Shown piece after piece: positions 1-6,251 of a DNA stretch of 6,251 nucleotides. The translations under genes and the position numbers were made by a program. The stretch comes from Candidatus Hydrogenedentota bacterium. GTDB lineage: Bacteria; Hydrogenedentota; Hydrogenedentia; Hydrogenedentales; SLHB01. The DNA lies in assembly GCA_035416745.1 (NCBI GenBank), contig DAOLNV010000059.1:30375-36625 (forward strand). The letters are read 5' to 3'. Under the pieces are notes generated by a model that was not told the DNA's origin, ran no database searches, and saw only the letters and a program-made list of their open reading frames with translations. Numbering within the stretch: position 1 is the stretch's first letter; each line of letters starts with the position of its first letter.

Positions 1-2216
1 AGATTGAGCTGCATGTGAAGCTTCTTCCTGAGACGGTTTACACCGGGCGCGTGGTGGATGCCGCGGGAAACCCGATTGCCGAGGTGCGGGTTGCCGCCGA
101 AGGCGCGGAAGACCCGGCCCATGACGTCGCGGTTACGGATGCCGAGGGACAATTCAGCGTCGCGGCGCGCGCCGCCTATGGGGCGCTGTATTTCTCGCAC
201 CCGAACTATGCGCTGACCTGGATACAGCGCGTTGCGTCTCCTGAGCCGGTCCAGGCGACGTTGACCGCCGGCGCGTCGTTACGGCTGCGCGTGATGCAAG
301 GAAGCCAGCCTGTTCCGGGCGCGGTTGTGCAGGTCGCATCCGAAATCCCCGAAGCGCTTGGGTACGCCATGCGGCGCGAGACCGATGAAACCGGATGCGT
401 CGTGTTTCACCAGGTACCCCCGGATCCCGAGGTCCTGGCCGAACTCGCGGTCGTTGTCACGGCCCCGAACGGCGTCAAGGGGCGCTTGATGGAAGTTCCC
501 AGCCTGCAGCCGGGCGCGACGGCTGAAACCGTGCTGACACTGCCGGACGAATACCCGGGCGAGGTGAGCGGGACCGTCGTTGATGCCGAGGGCAACCCTC
601 TGGCGGGAATTCCGGTGATCGTCGGTACCTCCGATGATGTCGCAATCTGCTCGTACACAAATGAGAGCGGCGTCTACACGGCGGGACTCCCCTTCGGCGA
701 GAGCCAGGTATTCATTGCGCGGGATCTGCTTGCCCCGGGGCAGTTCGTGGCGAAACCGAGCGGGAACCGTTTACAGGTGAACAAGTCCGGCGCGACATTC
801 GTGCAGAACTTCACTATTTCCAGCGTCAAGAAGGACGTGGCGTTTGTGCGCTCGGGCGGGGCGCCTGTGGAAGAGGTATGGCTGCAATTGTGGCCTGTGT
901 TGCCCACGGGTTTCCGGGGCTTCGTCGACGACAGCGTGAAGTGGAAGGTGGCCACGGCCGCCGGACATATACAAGCACTCTGCGCGCAGATTTATCGCGG
1001 CTACGCATACGACCCCGCCGGGGAGCAGGTGGCGTTCGTGGGCGTACCCGAAGACCTGACCGAGGTCACGGTCGTATTCAATCAGCCGGCCGGCGCCATT
1101 GCAGGCCGTGTCGTCGACCCCAGCGGAAAGCCCCTGGCAGCTGCCAGCGTGAGTACTTCAAGTTCGGCGGAGGGATATCCTTCAGCATATGCATGGACCG
1201 ATGCCGAGGGGCGCTTCCGCATCGAAGCGCTGCCGACAGATTCGACGTATTGGCTGGGGTTCTCGTTGCGGGGGTACCAGCTTCTTCCCGGGTCTCTGGT
1301 TGCGGGACTCCAGCCCCAGCGTGACCCGGTGGCGGTGGAGTATGTCATGGCGCCCCAGGACGCGGGCCTTTTGGGCCAGGTGTTGGCCGCCGATGGTTCT
1401 GCGCTTCCCCGAACGCATCTGATGCTTGCCGACCGCGACCGCGTCTTGAAATCGGTACCCAGTGGTGGTGACGGAACGTTCTACTTCGAAGTGGCGGAGG
1501 GCAGTTACACACTATGGGCACTTGCGCCCGCGATGGACGCCATGACCTCCGTAGCGGTTACGGCGCCGTCGCAGGGGAATGTAATCACCCTGCCCGTGGC
1601 CTCGCCGCCGCCGGTCAGCAACGTTCCTGCACCCCAGGGACGCGAAAGTGAGCGTGCTTCGAACAACTTCAAACAGATGGGGCTGGTGTTCAAGATGTAC
1701 GCCAACGAGAGCCAAGGCGCATTGTTCCCGCCGCTCGAGGCCCAGGATGGTGTGTTCACGCCCGAGTTCAAGAAGATCTATCCCGAATACCTCACGGACA
1801 CAACGGTGCTGTATCCGAACGACGGCATCACGCGCTGCTATTTCGCGCATGCCGTGACCAGTGAAGCCCAGGGTATGGCGTTTCTCGACGCCGTGCAGCA
1901 GCTCGGCATCGCGGCTGTGCGGGATCAAGACATCCAGGTTGGGGCGGGCAAAGGTACCGCAGGCGGCGAGGTCATTTTCCGCCTGAACGAAGGACTGGCC
2001 AACCAGGTATTTCCCGATGCGCCTGCGGGGATGGTGGGAAGCATGATGCAGGCATCGATCCCGGTTCTGTGGGAAGTGCCCGGCGAGCGTGAGGAGTCTG
2101 GCGGCTGGGTGCTGTACATGGATGGGCATGTCCAATGGCAGCCGTACCCGGGTCCGTTCCCGATGACCGAAGCATTCGTGACGCGTATCCGCGGCGTGCT
2201 GGGTTTGGCGAATTGA
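1..2216 (+). CDS. Beta-sandwich repeat protein with C-terminal H-X9-DG (DUF1559-like) module, 5' partial
   Basis: The frame is open to the left edge. The first possible start is a GTG at 15, but it has no Shine-Dalgarno sequence and gives no signal peptide. The codons before it (from base 3, I-E-L-H) read like the last strand of a preceding repeat, so the true start probably lies outside the window. Counting from the GTG (733 residues), carboxypeptidase-regulatory-like (CarboxypepD_reg / SpaA-like) repeats begin at about 8-70, 184-250, 361-425 and 451-505. Each opens with a G-x-V-x-D-x-x-G-x-P-type motif, and most have a T-D-A-E-G-x-F-type turn. Less typical beta-rich segments lie at 88-155 and 270-357. 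After a proline-rich linker (530-546), residues 547-733 resemble the pilin-derived H-X9-DG family: N-N-F-K-Q-M-G-L near 550, F-P-P-L at 571, Y-P-E-Y-L-T-D at 589, and M-D-G-H-V at 702-706. A role at the cell surface or in the periplasm (binding or scaffold) is inference; no catalytic site is visible. Confidence 0.85.
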   Translation, partial: IELHVKLLPETVYTGRVVDAAGNPIAEVRVAAEGAEDPAHDVAVTDAEGQFSVAARAAYGALYFSHPNYALTWIQRVASPEPVQATLTAGASLRLRVMQGSQPVPGAVVQVASEIPEALGYAMRRETDETGCVVFHQVPPDPEVLAELAVVVTAPNGVKGRLMEVPSLQPGATAETVLTLPDEYPGEVSGTVVDAEGNPLAGIPVIVGTSDDVAICSYTNESGVYTAGLPFGESQVFIARDLLAPGQFVAKPSGNRLQVNKSGATFVQNFTISSVKKDVAFVRSGGAPVEEVWLQLWPVLPTGFRGFVDDSVKWKVATAAGHIQALCAQIYRGYAYDPAGEQVAFVGVPEDLTEVTVVFNQPAGAIAGRVVDPSGKPLAAASVSTSSSAEGYPSAYAWTDAEGRFRIEALPTDSTYWLGFSLRGYQLLPGSLVAGLQPQRDPVAVEYVMAPQDAGLLGQVLAADGSALPRTHLMLADRDRVLKSVPSGGDGTFYFEVAEGSYTLWALAPAMDAMTSVAVTAPSQGNVITLPVASPPPVSNVPAPQGRESERASNNFKQMGLVFKMYANESQGALFPPLEAQDGVFTPEFKKIYPEYLTDTTVLYPNDGITRCYFAHAVTSEAQGMAFLDAVQQLGIAAVRDQDIQVGAGKGTAGGEVIFRLNEGLANQVFPDAPAGMVGSMMQASIPVLWEVPGEREESGGWVLYMDGHVQWQPYPGPFPMTEAFVTRIRGVLGLAN

Positions 2217-2265
2217 GCAAAGGCCGCCGCACGGCCAGAAACAGCCGCGCGAATCCTTCAGTTGT

Positions 2266-2293
2266 AACGCCTGGCCTCGTGCCGGGCGTTTTT
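2266..2293 (+). terminator. Rho-independent terminator of the + strand gene
   Basis: A 10-base-pair stem is formed by AACGCCTGGC (2266-2275) and GCCGGGCGTT (2281-2290), with one G-U wobble, closing a 5-base loop. It is followed by a run of five T at 2289-2293, the first two of which pair in the stem. It lies 50 bases after the TGA of the + strand gene, the right place to end its transcript. The last T is also the final base of the ccsA stop codon on the other strand. Read on the - strand, the hairpin follows the ccsA stop but has only two T after it, so termination there would be weaker. The 2217-2265 stretch before it holds nothing else I can recognise. Confidence 0.85.
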
Positions 2294-4332
2294 CATGGTT
2301 CCGTGTTTGGGGCGGGTTGTGCGGGGGCAAGGTAACCGTCGTCGCGCAGCCACACGAACATGCCCAGGAGCACCACCGCGGTCTCGATGACGTAAAAGGC
2401 CGCGAGCGTGCGAAAGATGCCGCTGGTGAAGCCGTAGCTGTGCAACCCCACGCCCAGCAGGTTAACGCCCCACCACGAAAACGCCACGACCATGCCACAC
2501 AGAACTGCACCGATGTTAAACCCGAGGGCCCTGATGTAATTCCCCAGGCGGGCATGGAGCACGGTGAGCATCCATAGCACGAGCATGAGGGCGCCATTCT
2601 CTTTCGGGTCCCAGCCCCAGAACCTGCCCCAGCTTTCGTTGGCCCATATGCCGCCCAGCACGGTTCCGAGCACGGCGAATAACAGCCCGAACGCGGTCAC
2701 TCCGTAGGTCATGCGGTAGATGCCCGCATAGAAGTCTTCGTCATTGTTTCGTATGCGCAGCGTCTTGCCCAGGATATACACGTGCCCGATGGCCGCGGCG
2801 AACATGGCCGCGCCGTAGCCCATCACGATGGTGGTCACGTGGGCGGACAGCCAGAAGTTGGTATCGAGCACAGCCACGAGGCTCGGCATGGTGTCGACGC
2901 CTTCCTTGACCTCGTACCGGTTGGCGAGAAACATCCCTGCCGCGCCCAGCAGCGCGCCCAGCGACACGGCGATACGGCGGCGGTTCATCAGTTCGATGGC
3001 GATGGCGAGCGCTACGCTGACGGCCGTCGTGAACAGAATGGTCTCGTAGAGGGTGGTGACAGGGGGCCGGCCGCGGATGATGCAGCGCATGGTGATGCCG
3101 ATGGCAAGAAGCAAGGTCGGCGTCATAAGCGCATAGGGGGCGAGTGCGGTCAACCGCCGCCAGCCGGGTCTCAGCCACGTGAGGGCAACGAGCAGGAAAC
3201 ACAGAATGAACAGCGGAAAGCTCCGCGCGATGAGCTTGTATCGGTAGTACGCCATTTCCGCGGGGACCTTGTCGTATTCGCCCCGGTCCGCGGCGGCGTT
3301 GACGATGTTCCCGTGCAATTCTTCGAGAGTCTGCCTGAACGCCGGCCGGTCGCCGCACAGCGACGCCAATCGTTCGAGCTGCGCCACCTGTGCGATATGC
3401 GGCTCGGGGAGTTTCTCCGCCATGAACGCCTCCGCGAGCGCGTCGCCGGGAGAAATCCAGGCGTCGCGGCCGCTGTCCGGTATCGGCGGCAGCAGGACAA
3501 ATGCTTTCGCGGCAGCGGCGAAGTGATCGGCTTGGCCCAGCAGTTCGCGCAGGGCGGTCAGCTCGGCTTCGCGCTGCTCCGCGCTCAGTCCTCCTCCTTC
3601 TCCGGCATTCAAGGTTTGGACGAGCGACGCGAGCAACGGCGCTTTCCGGAGCACGTCGCTGTATCGGGTCCGGCCTTCTTCGGTGAAGATGAGACGCAAA
3701 CCCTCGGTGTTCCGGGCGGGATACTCCTCGCGGGCAAAATCAAGGAAGGACAAGAGCGACTCGTAGTCCGCGACGTTATGGGCGAGGTTGACGAGCTGGC
3801 GCTGGAGCCCTGTCAACTCGCGTTCGGGCATCTCCATGTACTGGTCCGCGAGCTGGTAAAGCTTGTCGCGTCCGGGCAGGAGTTCGAGGTACGAGTACCG
3901 ATCGCGCTTGCGCTTTCCCTGATGGGGGACGCCGATCGCATCGGCGAGTTCGTCAGATTGTACCAGGAACACGGGATACGCCGCCGCGGCGCGCGGATAG
4001 AACAGAGTATCCATGAGCCACTCGACCGGTCCCAGCTCGGGATGCGACACGCCCATGAGCGCGCGCTGGACTCTGCTATCGCCGGGCCTTTCGGGACCGC
4101 GCCACGACCGCTTTCCCCGGAGTTTGAGCAGTTTGAACGCGGCGACGGTGGACATGGGCTTGATGCGGCCGCCTTCCTGCACGGGGAGCGAGCCGAACAG
4201 TTCGAGAGTCTGGGCGTCCCAGCGCGGGGGAGGTCCTTCTGGCGCCAGGGGCGGGTGCTGGGCGAAGGCGCTTGCCGCTATGGCCATGCACGCCGCCAGG
4301 AGTATCACGCTGTTGTGCCGCCGCTTCATCAT
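2293..4332 (-). CDS. ccsA: Cytochrome c biogenesis protein CcsA (System II heme exporter/ligase subunit) with long N-terminal extension
   Basis: CcsA handles heme in System II cytochrome c maturation: with ResB it carries heme across the cytoplasmic membrane and attaches it to CXXCH motifs of apocytochromes. The 679-residue product starts with a signal-like segment (K3-R5, hydrophobic 8-24). A hydrophilic, probably external region (about 25-365) follows, with a P-V-Q-E-G-G-R-I-K-P-M motif at 50-60. The multi-spanning CcsA domain occupies about 370-660. It contains G-R-P-P-V-T-T-L-Y-E at 421-430, and the tryptophan-rich WWD-type motif at W568, W572, W574, D575. The expected histidines are present: H498 and H631 as external heme ligands and H593 as the membrane one. 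Their spacing (95 and 38) closely matches what I recall for Helicobacter hepaticus CcsBA (H761, H858, H897). The start is the ATG at 4332, overlapping the resB stop as ATGA; the next codon (4329) is also ATG. The same frame stays open upstream to 4761, but that part runs across resB and is not CcsA-like. Confidence 0.95.
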   Translation of the reverse strand: MMKRRHNSVILLAACMAIAASAFAQHPPLAPEGPPPRWDAQTLELFGSLPVQEGGRIKPMSTVAAFKLLKLRGKRSWRGPERPGDSRVQRALMGVSHPELGPVEWLMDTLFYPRAAAAYPVFLVQSDELADAIGVPHQGKRKRDRYSYLELLPGRDKLYQLADQYMEMPERELTGLQRQLVNLAHNVADYESLLSFLDFAREEYPARNTEGLRLIFTEEGRTRYSDVLRKAPLLASLVQTLNAGEGGGLSAEQREAELTALRELLGQADHFAAAAKAFVLLPPIPDSGRDAWISPGDALAEAFMAEKLPEPHIAQVAQLERLASLCGDRPAFRQTLEELHGNIVNAAADRGEYDKVPAEMAYYRYKLIARSFPLFILCFLLVALTWLRPGWRRLTALAPYALMTPTLLLAIGITMRCIIRGRPPVTTLYETILFTTAVSVALAIAIELMNRRRIAVSLGALLGAAGMFLANRYEVKEGVDTMPSLVAVLDTNFWLSAHVTTIVMGYGAAMFAAAIGHVYILGKTLRIRNNDEDFYAGIYRMTYGVTAFGLLFAVLGTVLGGIWANESWGRFWGWDPKENGALMLVLWMLTVLHARLGNYIRALGFNIGAVLCGMVVAFSWWGVNLLGVGLHSYGFTSGIFRTLAAFYVIETAVVLLGMFVWLRDDGYLAPAQPAPNTEP

Positions 4333-5495
4333 GCGCCGCCTTTGCTCTGTTCGCGCAAATACACCACGAGTTTCCGCACGAAATGGACCGCGAGCCCGGC
4401 CGTGATGACAATCGTGGCGTAGAGCGGCCACTGGTCGGCGGGGTTGTTCACCACGGCGAAGACCGAAAACAACCGTTGCCCGGGTTTGGCGTCCGGCGGT
4501 CCCCAGGAGGCCTGGTACAGGGTATAGCCGCGATGCCGCAGGGGCGCGTTCATGCTGATCGTCACCGCCTGCTCGATGCCGTTCTCGATCTTGCGTACGC
4601 CGCTCTCGAACTTCTTGGGCATCTGCGTGCCCGGATGCATTTCGTGGGTAAATGTGTCTAGCGCCACGGTGAACGGCATCTGGAACCGTTTCTTGCGAAG
4701 ATCGAACGTCCACAGCTTGCCGTCGAGTTCGACCGTGAGCGGGAACGGCGAATACCCCCACAAAATGGCTTCGATGGCTTCGCCGTTCTTCGGCTGAATG
4801 CGCACATACGCGCCCGCTGCATTGCGCTCGGCCTGTTTTTCAAGGGTCATCCCGACGAGCGTGAACCCGTCTACGCGGCGTCCCGCGGCCTGTCCGGCCT
4901 GACCCGCCGGGCGGGGGATGCAGTTGCGGTAGACGCCCTCGAGGACGATGTCGAAGGGCAGGGCCGCATGGTTAAACGTGCGCGTGCCGCCGGACCCGAT
5001 GTCCATGAACCGGCTGCCGGGGATGAGGTATTCGGTATAGGGCCCCCGGCCGGAGGCGTCAGCAACCGCGAGTTCCCATTCGTAATAGCTCTCGAACTCG
5101 TTGGATTGTTCGCCCTCGTACAGGGTGAGGTTTCCGCTGACCGAGTAATTGTATTGCACCGCCGCGCCCGCGAGTAGAAGCAGTATGCCGGCGTGTCCGA
5201 TGAGGATGCCCCACTGCGCCGGCCGCTTCCGTGCACGGACGATGCCGCCCAGAGTCAGGTTCACCGCGAGCAGCGCCATGACTAGATAGGCCCCCGGCAA
5301 CGGGATGGGTATCACGCCGAAAAGCTCGTGGATCAGAAAGAACGACGCGAAGTACTTCTTCTGGACATCGAAAATGCCCAGGTTGATTTGCTCAAGCGTT
5401 CCCAACAGCGTCAAAACGAATAGCAGCAGAAACAGGACGCACGAAAGCCCATACGATGACAGAAAATGGTACAGTGTGCGCAGAACAGCTTTCAT
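4329..5495 (-). CDS. resB: ResB-like cytochrome c biogenesis protein (CcsB/Ccs1)
   Basis: ResB is the partner of CcsA in System II: it forms the complex that exports heme and is thought to position the apocytochrome. The 388-residue product has hydrophobic segments at about 15-34, 68-88, 95-113 and 357-379, with a large external domain (about 115-355) between the third and fourth. This is the usual ResB layout. H101, in the third segment (G-H-A-G-I-L-L-L-L-A-G), is a candidate for the transmembrane heme histidine of this subunit. Family-like stretches include H-P-G-T near 287-290, M-N-A-P-L-R at 315-320 and G-Y-T-L-Y-Q at 323-328, then N-P before the last helix. I chose the ATG at 5495 because it overlaps the upstream stop as ATGA and places the first membrane segment as expected. 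An in-frame ATG at 5516 would add seven residues and overlap the upstream gene by 25 bases; neither has a good Shine-Dalgarno sequence. Confidence 0.93.
   Translation of the reverse strand: MKAVLRTLYHFLSSYGLSCVLFLLLFVLTLLGTLEQINLGIFDVQKKYFASFFLIHELFGVIPIPLPGAYLVMALLAVNLTLGGIVRARKRPAQWGILIGHAGILLLLAGAAVQYNYSVSGNLTLYEGEQSNEFESYYEWELAVADASGRGPYTEYLIPGSRFMDIGSGGTRTFNHAALPFDIVLEGVYRNCIPRPAGQAGQAAGRRVDGFTLVGMTLEKQAERNAAGAYVRIQPKNGEAIEAILWGYSPFPLTVELDGKLWTFDLRKKRFQMPFTVALDTFTHEMHPGTQMPKKFESGVRKIENGIEQAVTISMNAPLRHRGYTLYQASWGPPDAKPGQRLFSVFAVVNNPADQWPLYATIVITAGLAVHFVRKLVVYLREQSKGGA
4339..4343 (-). promoter_or_regulatory. Ribosome binding site of ccsA
   Basis: The - strand reads AAAGG followed by six bases and then the ATG at 4332. 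This sits inside the last codons of resB and supports the 4332 (or 4329) start for ccsA over the longer open frame reaching 4761. It is a moderate match to a Shine-Dalgarno sequence. Coupled re-initiation at the ATGA overlap probably contributes as well. Confidence 0.5.
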
Positions 5496-6163
5496 TGATT
5501 CGCCGATCGGCTCCATGTAAGGGATTTGCAGAAGGCCAGGAACTTGTCGCGTTGCGCGCCGGTCAGGTCAGCCGGTCCGGTCATCTTGACAAAGATGTTG
5601 AACGTCTCGACGGGGCATACAAGGCCGAGCATGAGCGTATCTTCGGCGGGTTCCCCGGCCTGATTCGTGAATGTGCCCCGCAATTCGACCCATGGGGAGG
5701 GTTGGCCGAGCACATCGATGACCGGCAACGCCGCAACCTCCTGGCCGGTGAGCGGCTCCTGGCCCATCTGCGTTCGCCACCGGTTGATGTTCGCGGCTAC
5801 GCTTCCTCCCGTTGACCCGAGGATCGCTATGTAACACTCCGCTTCGTGGTTCGGGCCCGTGGTGAACGTCACAACACGCATGGGACGCTCCGGCGCCTGC
5901 TGCCAGCCCTCGGGGGCGGTCCAGGTGAAGGGCAACTCGACCGTTTCGGCCCCGGGGGCGCCCTGTGCCGGCGAAGGACGCGCCGTTGCCTGCTCGAAGC
6001 CGAACCGCTGCGCGCTTGTGGCGTCCGGAGCGGCCGGTTTGGGCAGGGACTCAACCGTGCGGGTATCGGATATCTGCGCGACGGGCCCCTCGCCGCCGCA
6101 GGATGCCAGGAAGGCCGCGACAGCGGCGGCGGCCAGGATCGGGACGTTATGTCGAACGGTCAT
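5492..6163 (-). CDS. Uncharacterised lipoprotein, first gene of the ccs operon
   Basis: I do not recognise a named family with a known function. The 223-residue product begins with a short positively charged segment (R4, H5), a hydrophobic core (7-20) and a lipobox L-A-S-C with Cys22, followed by glycines. It should therefore be a lipid-anchored protein outside the cytoplasmic membrane. A low-complexity, Pro/Ala-rich linker (about 28-75) leads to a compact domain (about 77-217). This opens with F-T-W-T-A-P-E-G-W and contains A-N-I-N-R-W-R-T-Q-M-G at 124-134 and F-V-K-M-T-G-P at 191-197. The domain has three cysteines (110, 183, 212). I recall similar W-x-x-P-x-G-W / N-R-W-R-x-Q proteins as conserved hypotheticals in Verrucomicrobia-like genomes, some near cytochrome genes, but cannot confirm it. 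The ATG at 6163 has GGA seven bases upstream; a TTG at 6175 in frame is less likely. The stop overlaps the resB start as ATGA, pointing to a role linked to cytochrome c maturation or respiration (inference). Confidence 0.85.
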   Translation of the reverse strand: MTVRHNVPILAAAAVAAFLASCGGEGPVAQISDTRTVESLPKPAAPDATSAQRFGFEQATARPSPAQGAPGAETVELPFTWTAPEGWQQAPERPMRVVTFTTGPNHEAECYIAILGSTGGSVAANINRWRTQMGQEPLTGQEVAALPVIDVLGQPSPWVELRGTFTNQAGEPAEDTLMLGLVCPVETFNIFVKMTGPADLTGAQRDKFLAFCKSLTWSRSANQ

Positions 6164-6251
6164 GAAGTTATCCAAACGGCTTGCGGGAAATGCACCGGTA
6201 TCCGAGCAGACCCCGTAGCCTACCGTTTACTGCGGCGCAGATCAAACCGGC

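Noticed and set aside
878..1324. A 148-codon open frame on the + strand inside the repeat-protein gene.
   Set aside because: It is an out-of-frame shadow with Arg-rich composition; the overlapping frame carries clear beta-sandwich repeat motifs.
1512..2597. A 361-codon open frame on the - strand across the end of the repeat-protein gene, the terminator and the end of ccsA.
   Set aside because: It is antisense to a well-supported domain, crosses the terminator, overlaps ccsA out of frame and shows no domain-like pattern.
2782..4422. A 546-codon open frame on the + strand opposite ccsA.
   Set aside because: It lies antisense to ccsA, whose conserved motifs and histidines are intact. Its translation is rich in Arg, Gly, His and Gln with no recognisable domain, typical of an antisense frame in GC-rich coding DNA.
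4333..4761. Upstream extension of the ccsA frame, adding 143 residues.
   Set aside because: It runs through the resB external domain in another frame, its composition is Arg/Gly/His-rich, and the signal-like segment and ribosome binding site at 4332 mark the real start.
6217..6245. Possible promoter for the - strand operon: TTGATC (6245-6240), 17 bases, TAGGCT (6222-6217).
   Set aside because: The spacing is ideal but the matches are only four and three of six bases, which occurs readily by chance. The promoter may also lie outside the window.
6164..6251. Upstream region of the operon checked for an FNR-like site or other operator (anaerobic or heme control).
   Set aside because: There is one TTGAT half-site near 6241-6245 but no paired ATCAA at the required spacing, and no other convincing inverted repeat.

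Overview
The window is GC-rich bacterial DNA with two convergent transcription units separated by a rho-independent terminator of about 28 bases. The + strand carries the 3' part of a large gene for a secreted-looking protein. It consists of carboxypeptidase-regulatory-like beta-sandwich repeats followed by a pilin-derived H-X9-DG (DUF1559-like) C-terminal module. The - strand carries a tightly packed three-gene operon, in transcription order: a small lipoprotein of unknown function, ResB (CcsB/Ccs1), and CcsA. ResB and CcsA are the two core subunits of the System II cytochrome c maturation (heme attachment) machinery.

Nothing here fixes the organism. The H-X9-DG module, with its characteristic 'NNFKQMGLVFKMYANES' and 'YMDGHV' elements, is a family I associate with Planctomycetes, Lentisphaerae, Verrucomicrobia and Hydrogenedentota. 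The long-N-terminus CcsA and the accompanying lipoprotein also fit that group of phyla. My guess is an uncultured, diderm member of the PVC group or Hydrogenedentota. This is inference from memory of the families, not a database result.

Layout: 1-2216 (+) is the repeat/H-X9-DG protein, open at the left edge of the window and so probably missing its N-terminus. 2266-2293 is a strong hairpin plus T-tract that terminates that gene and ends on the last base of the ccsA stop codon. 2293-4332 (-) is ccsA, 4329-5495 (-) is resB, and 5492-6163 (-) is the lipoprotein. Both junctions in the operon are 4-base ATGA overlaps, which implies translational coupling. 6164-6251 is the upstream region of the operon and holds no convincing motif.

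How the genes work together: ResB and CcsA form the membrane complex that exports heme and attaches it to CXXCH motifs of apocytochromes outside the cytoplasmic membrane. All three histidines expected in CcsA (external-facing H498 and H631, transmembrane H593), the WWD-type tryptophan-rich motif, and a candidate transmembrane histidine in ResB are present, so the system looks functional. The coupled lipoprotein is the least understood part and the best candidate for something new: an accessory factor in cytochrome c maturation or respiration. I saw no transposons, CRISPR arrays, tRNA or rRNA genes, and no defence system.
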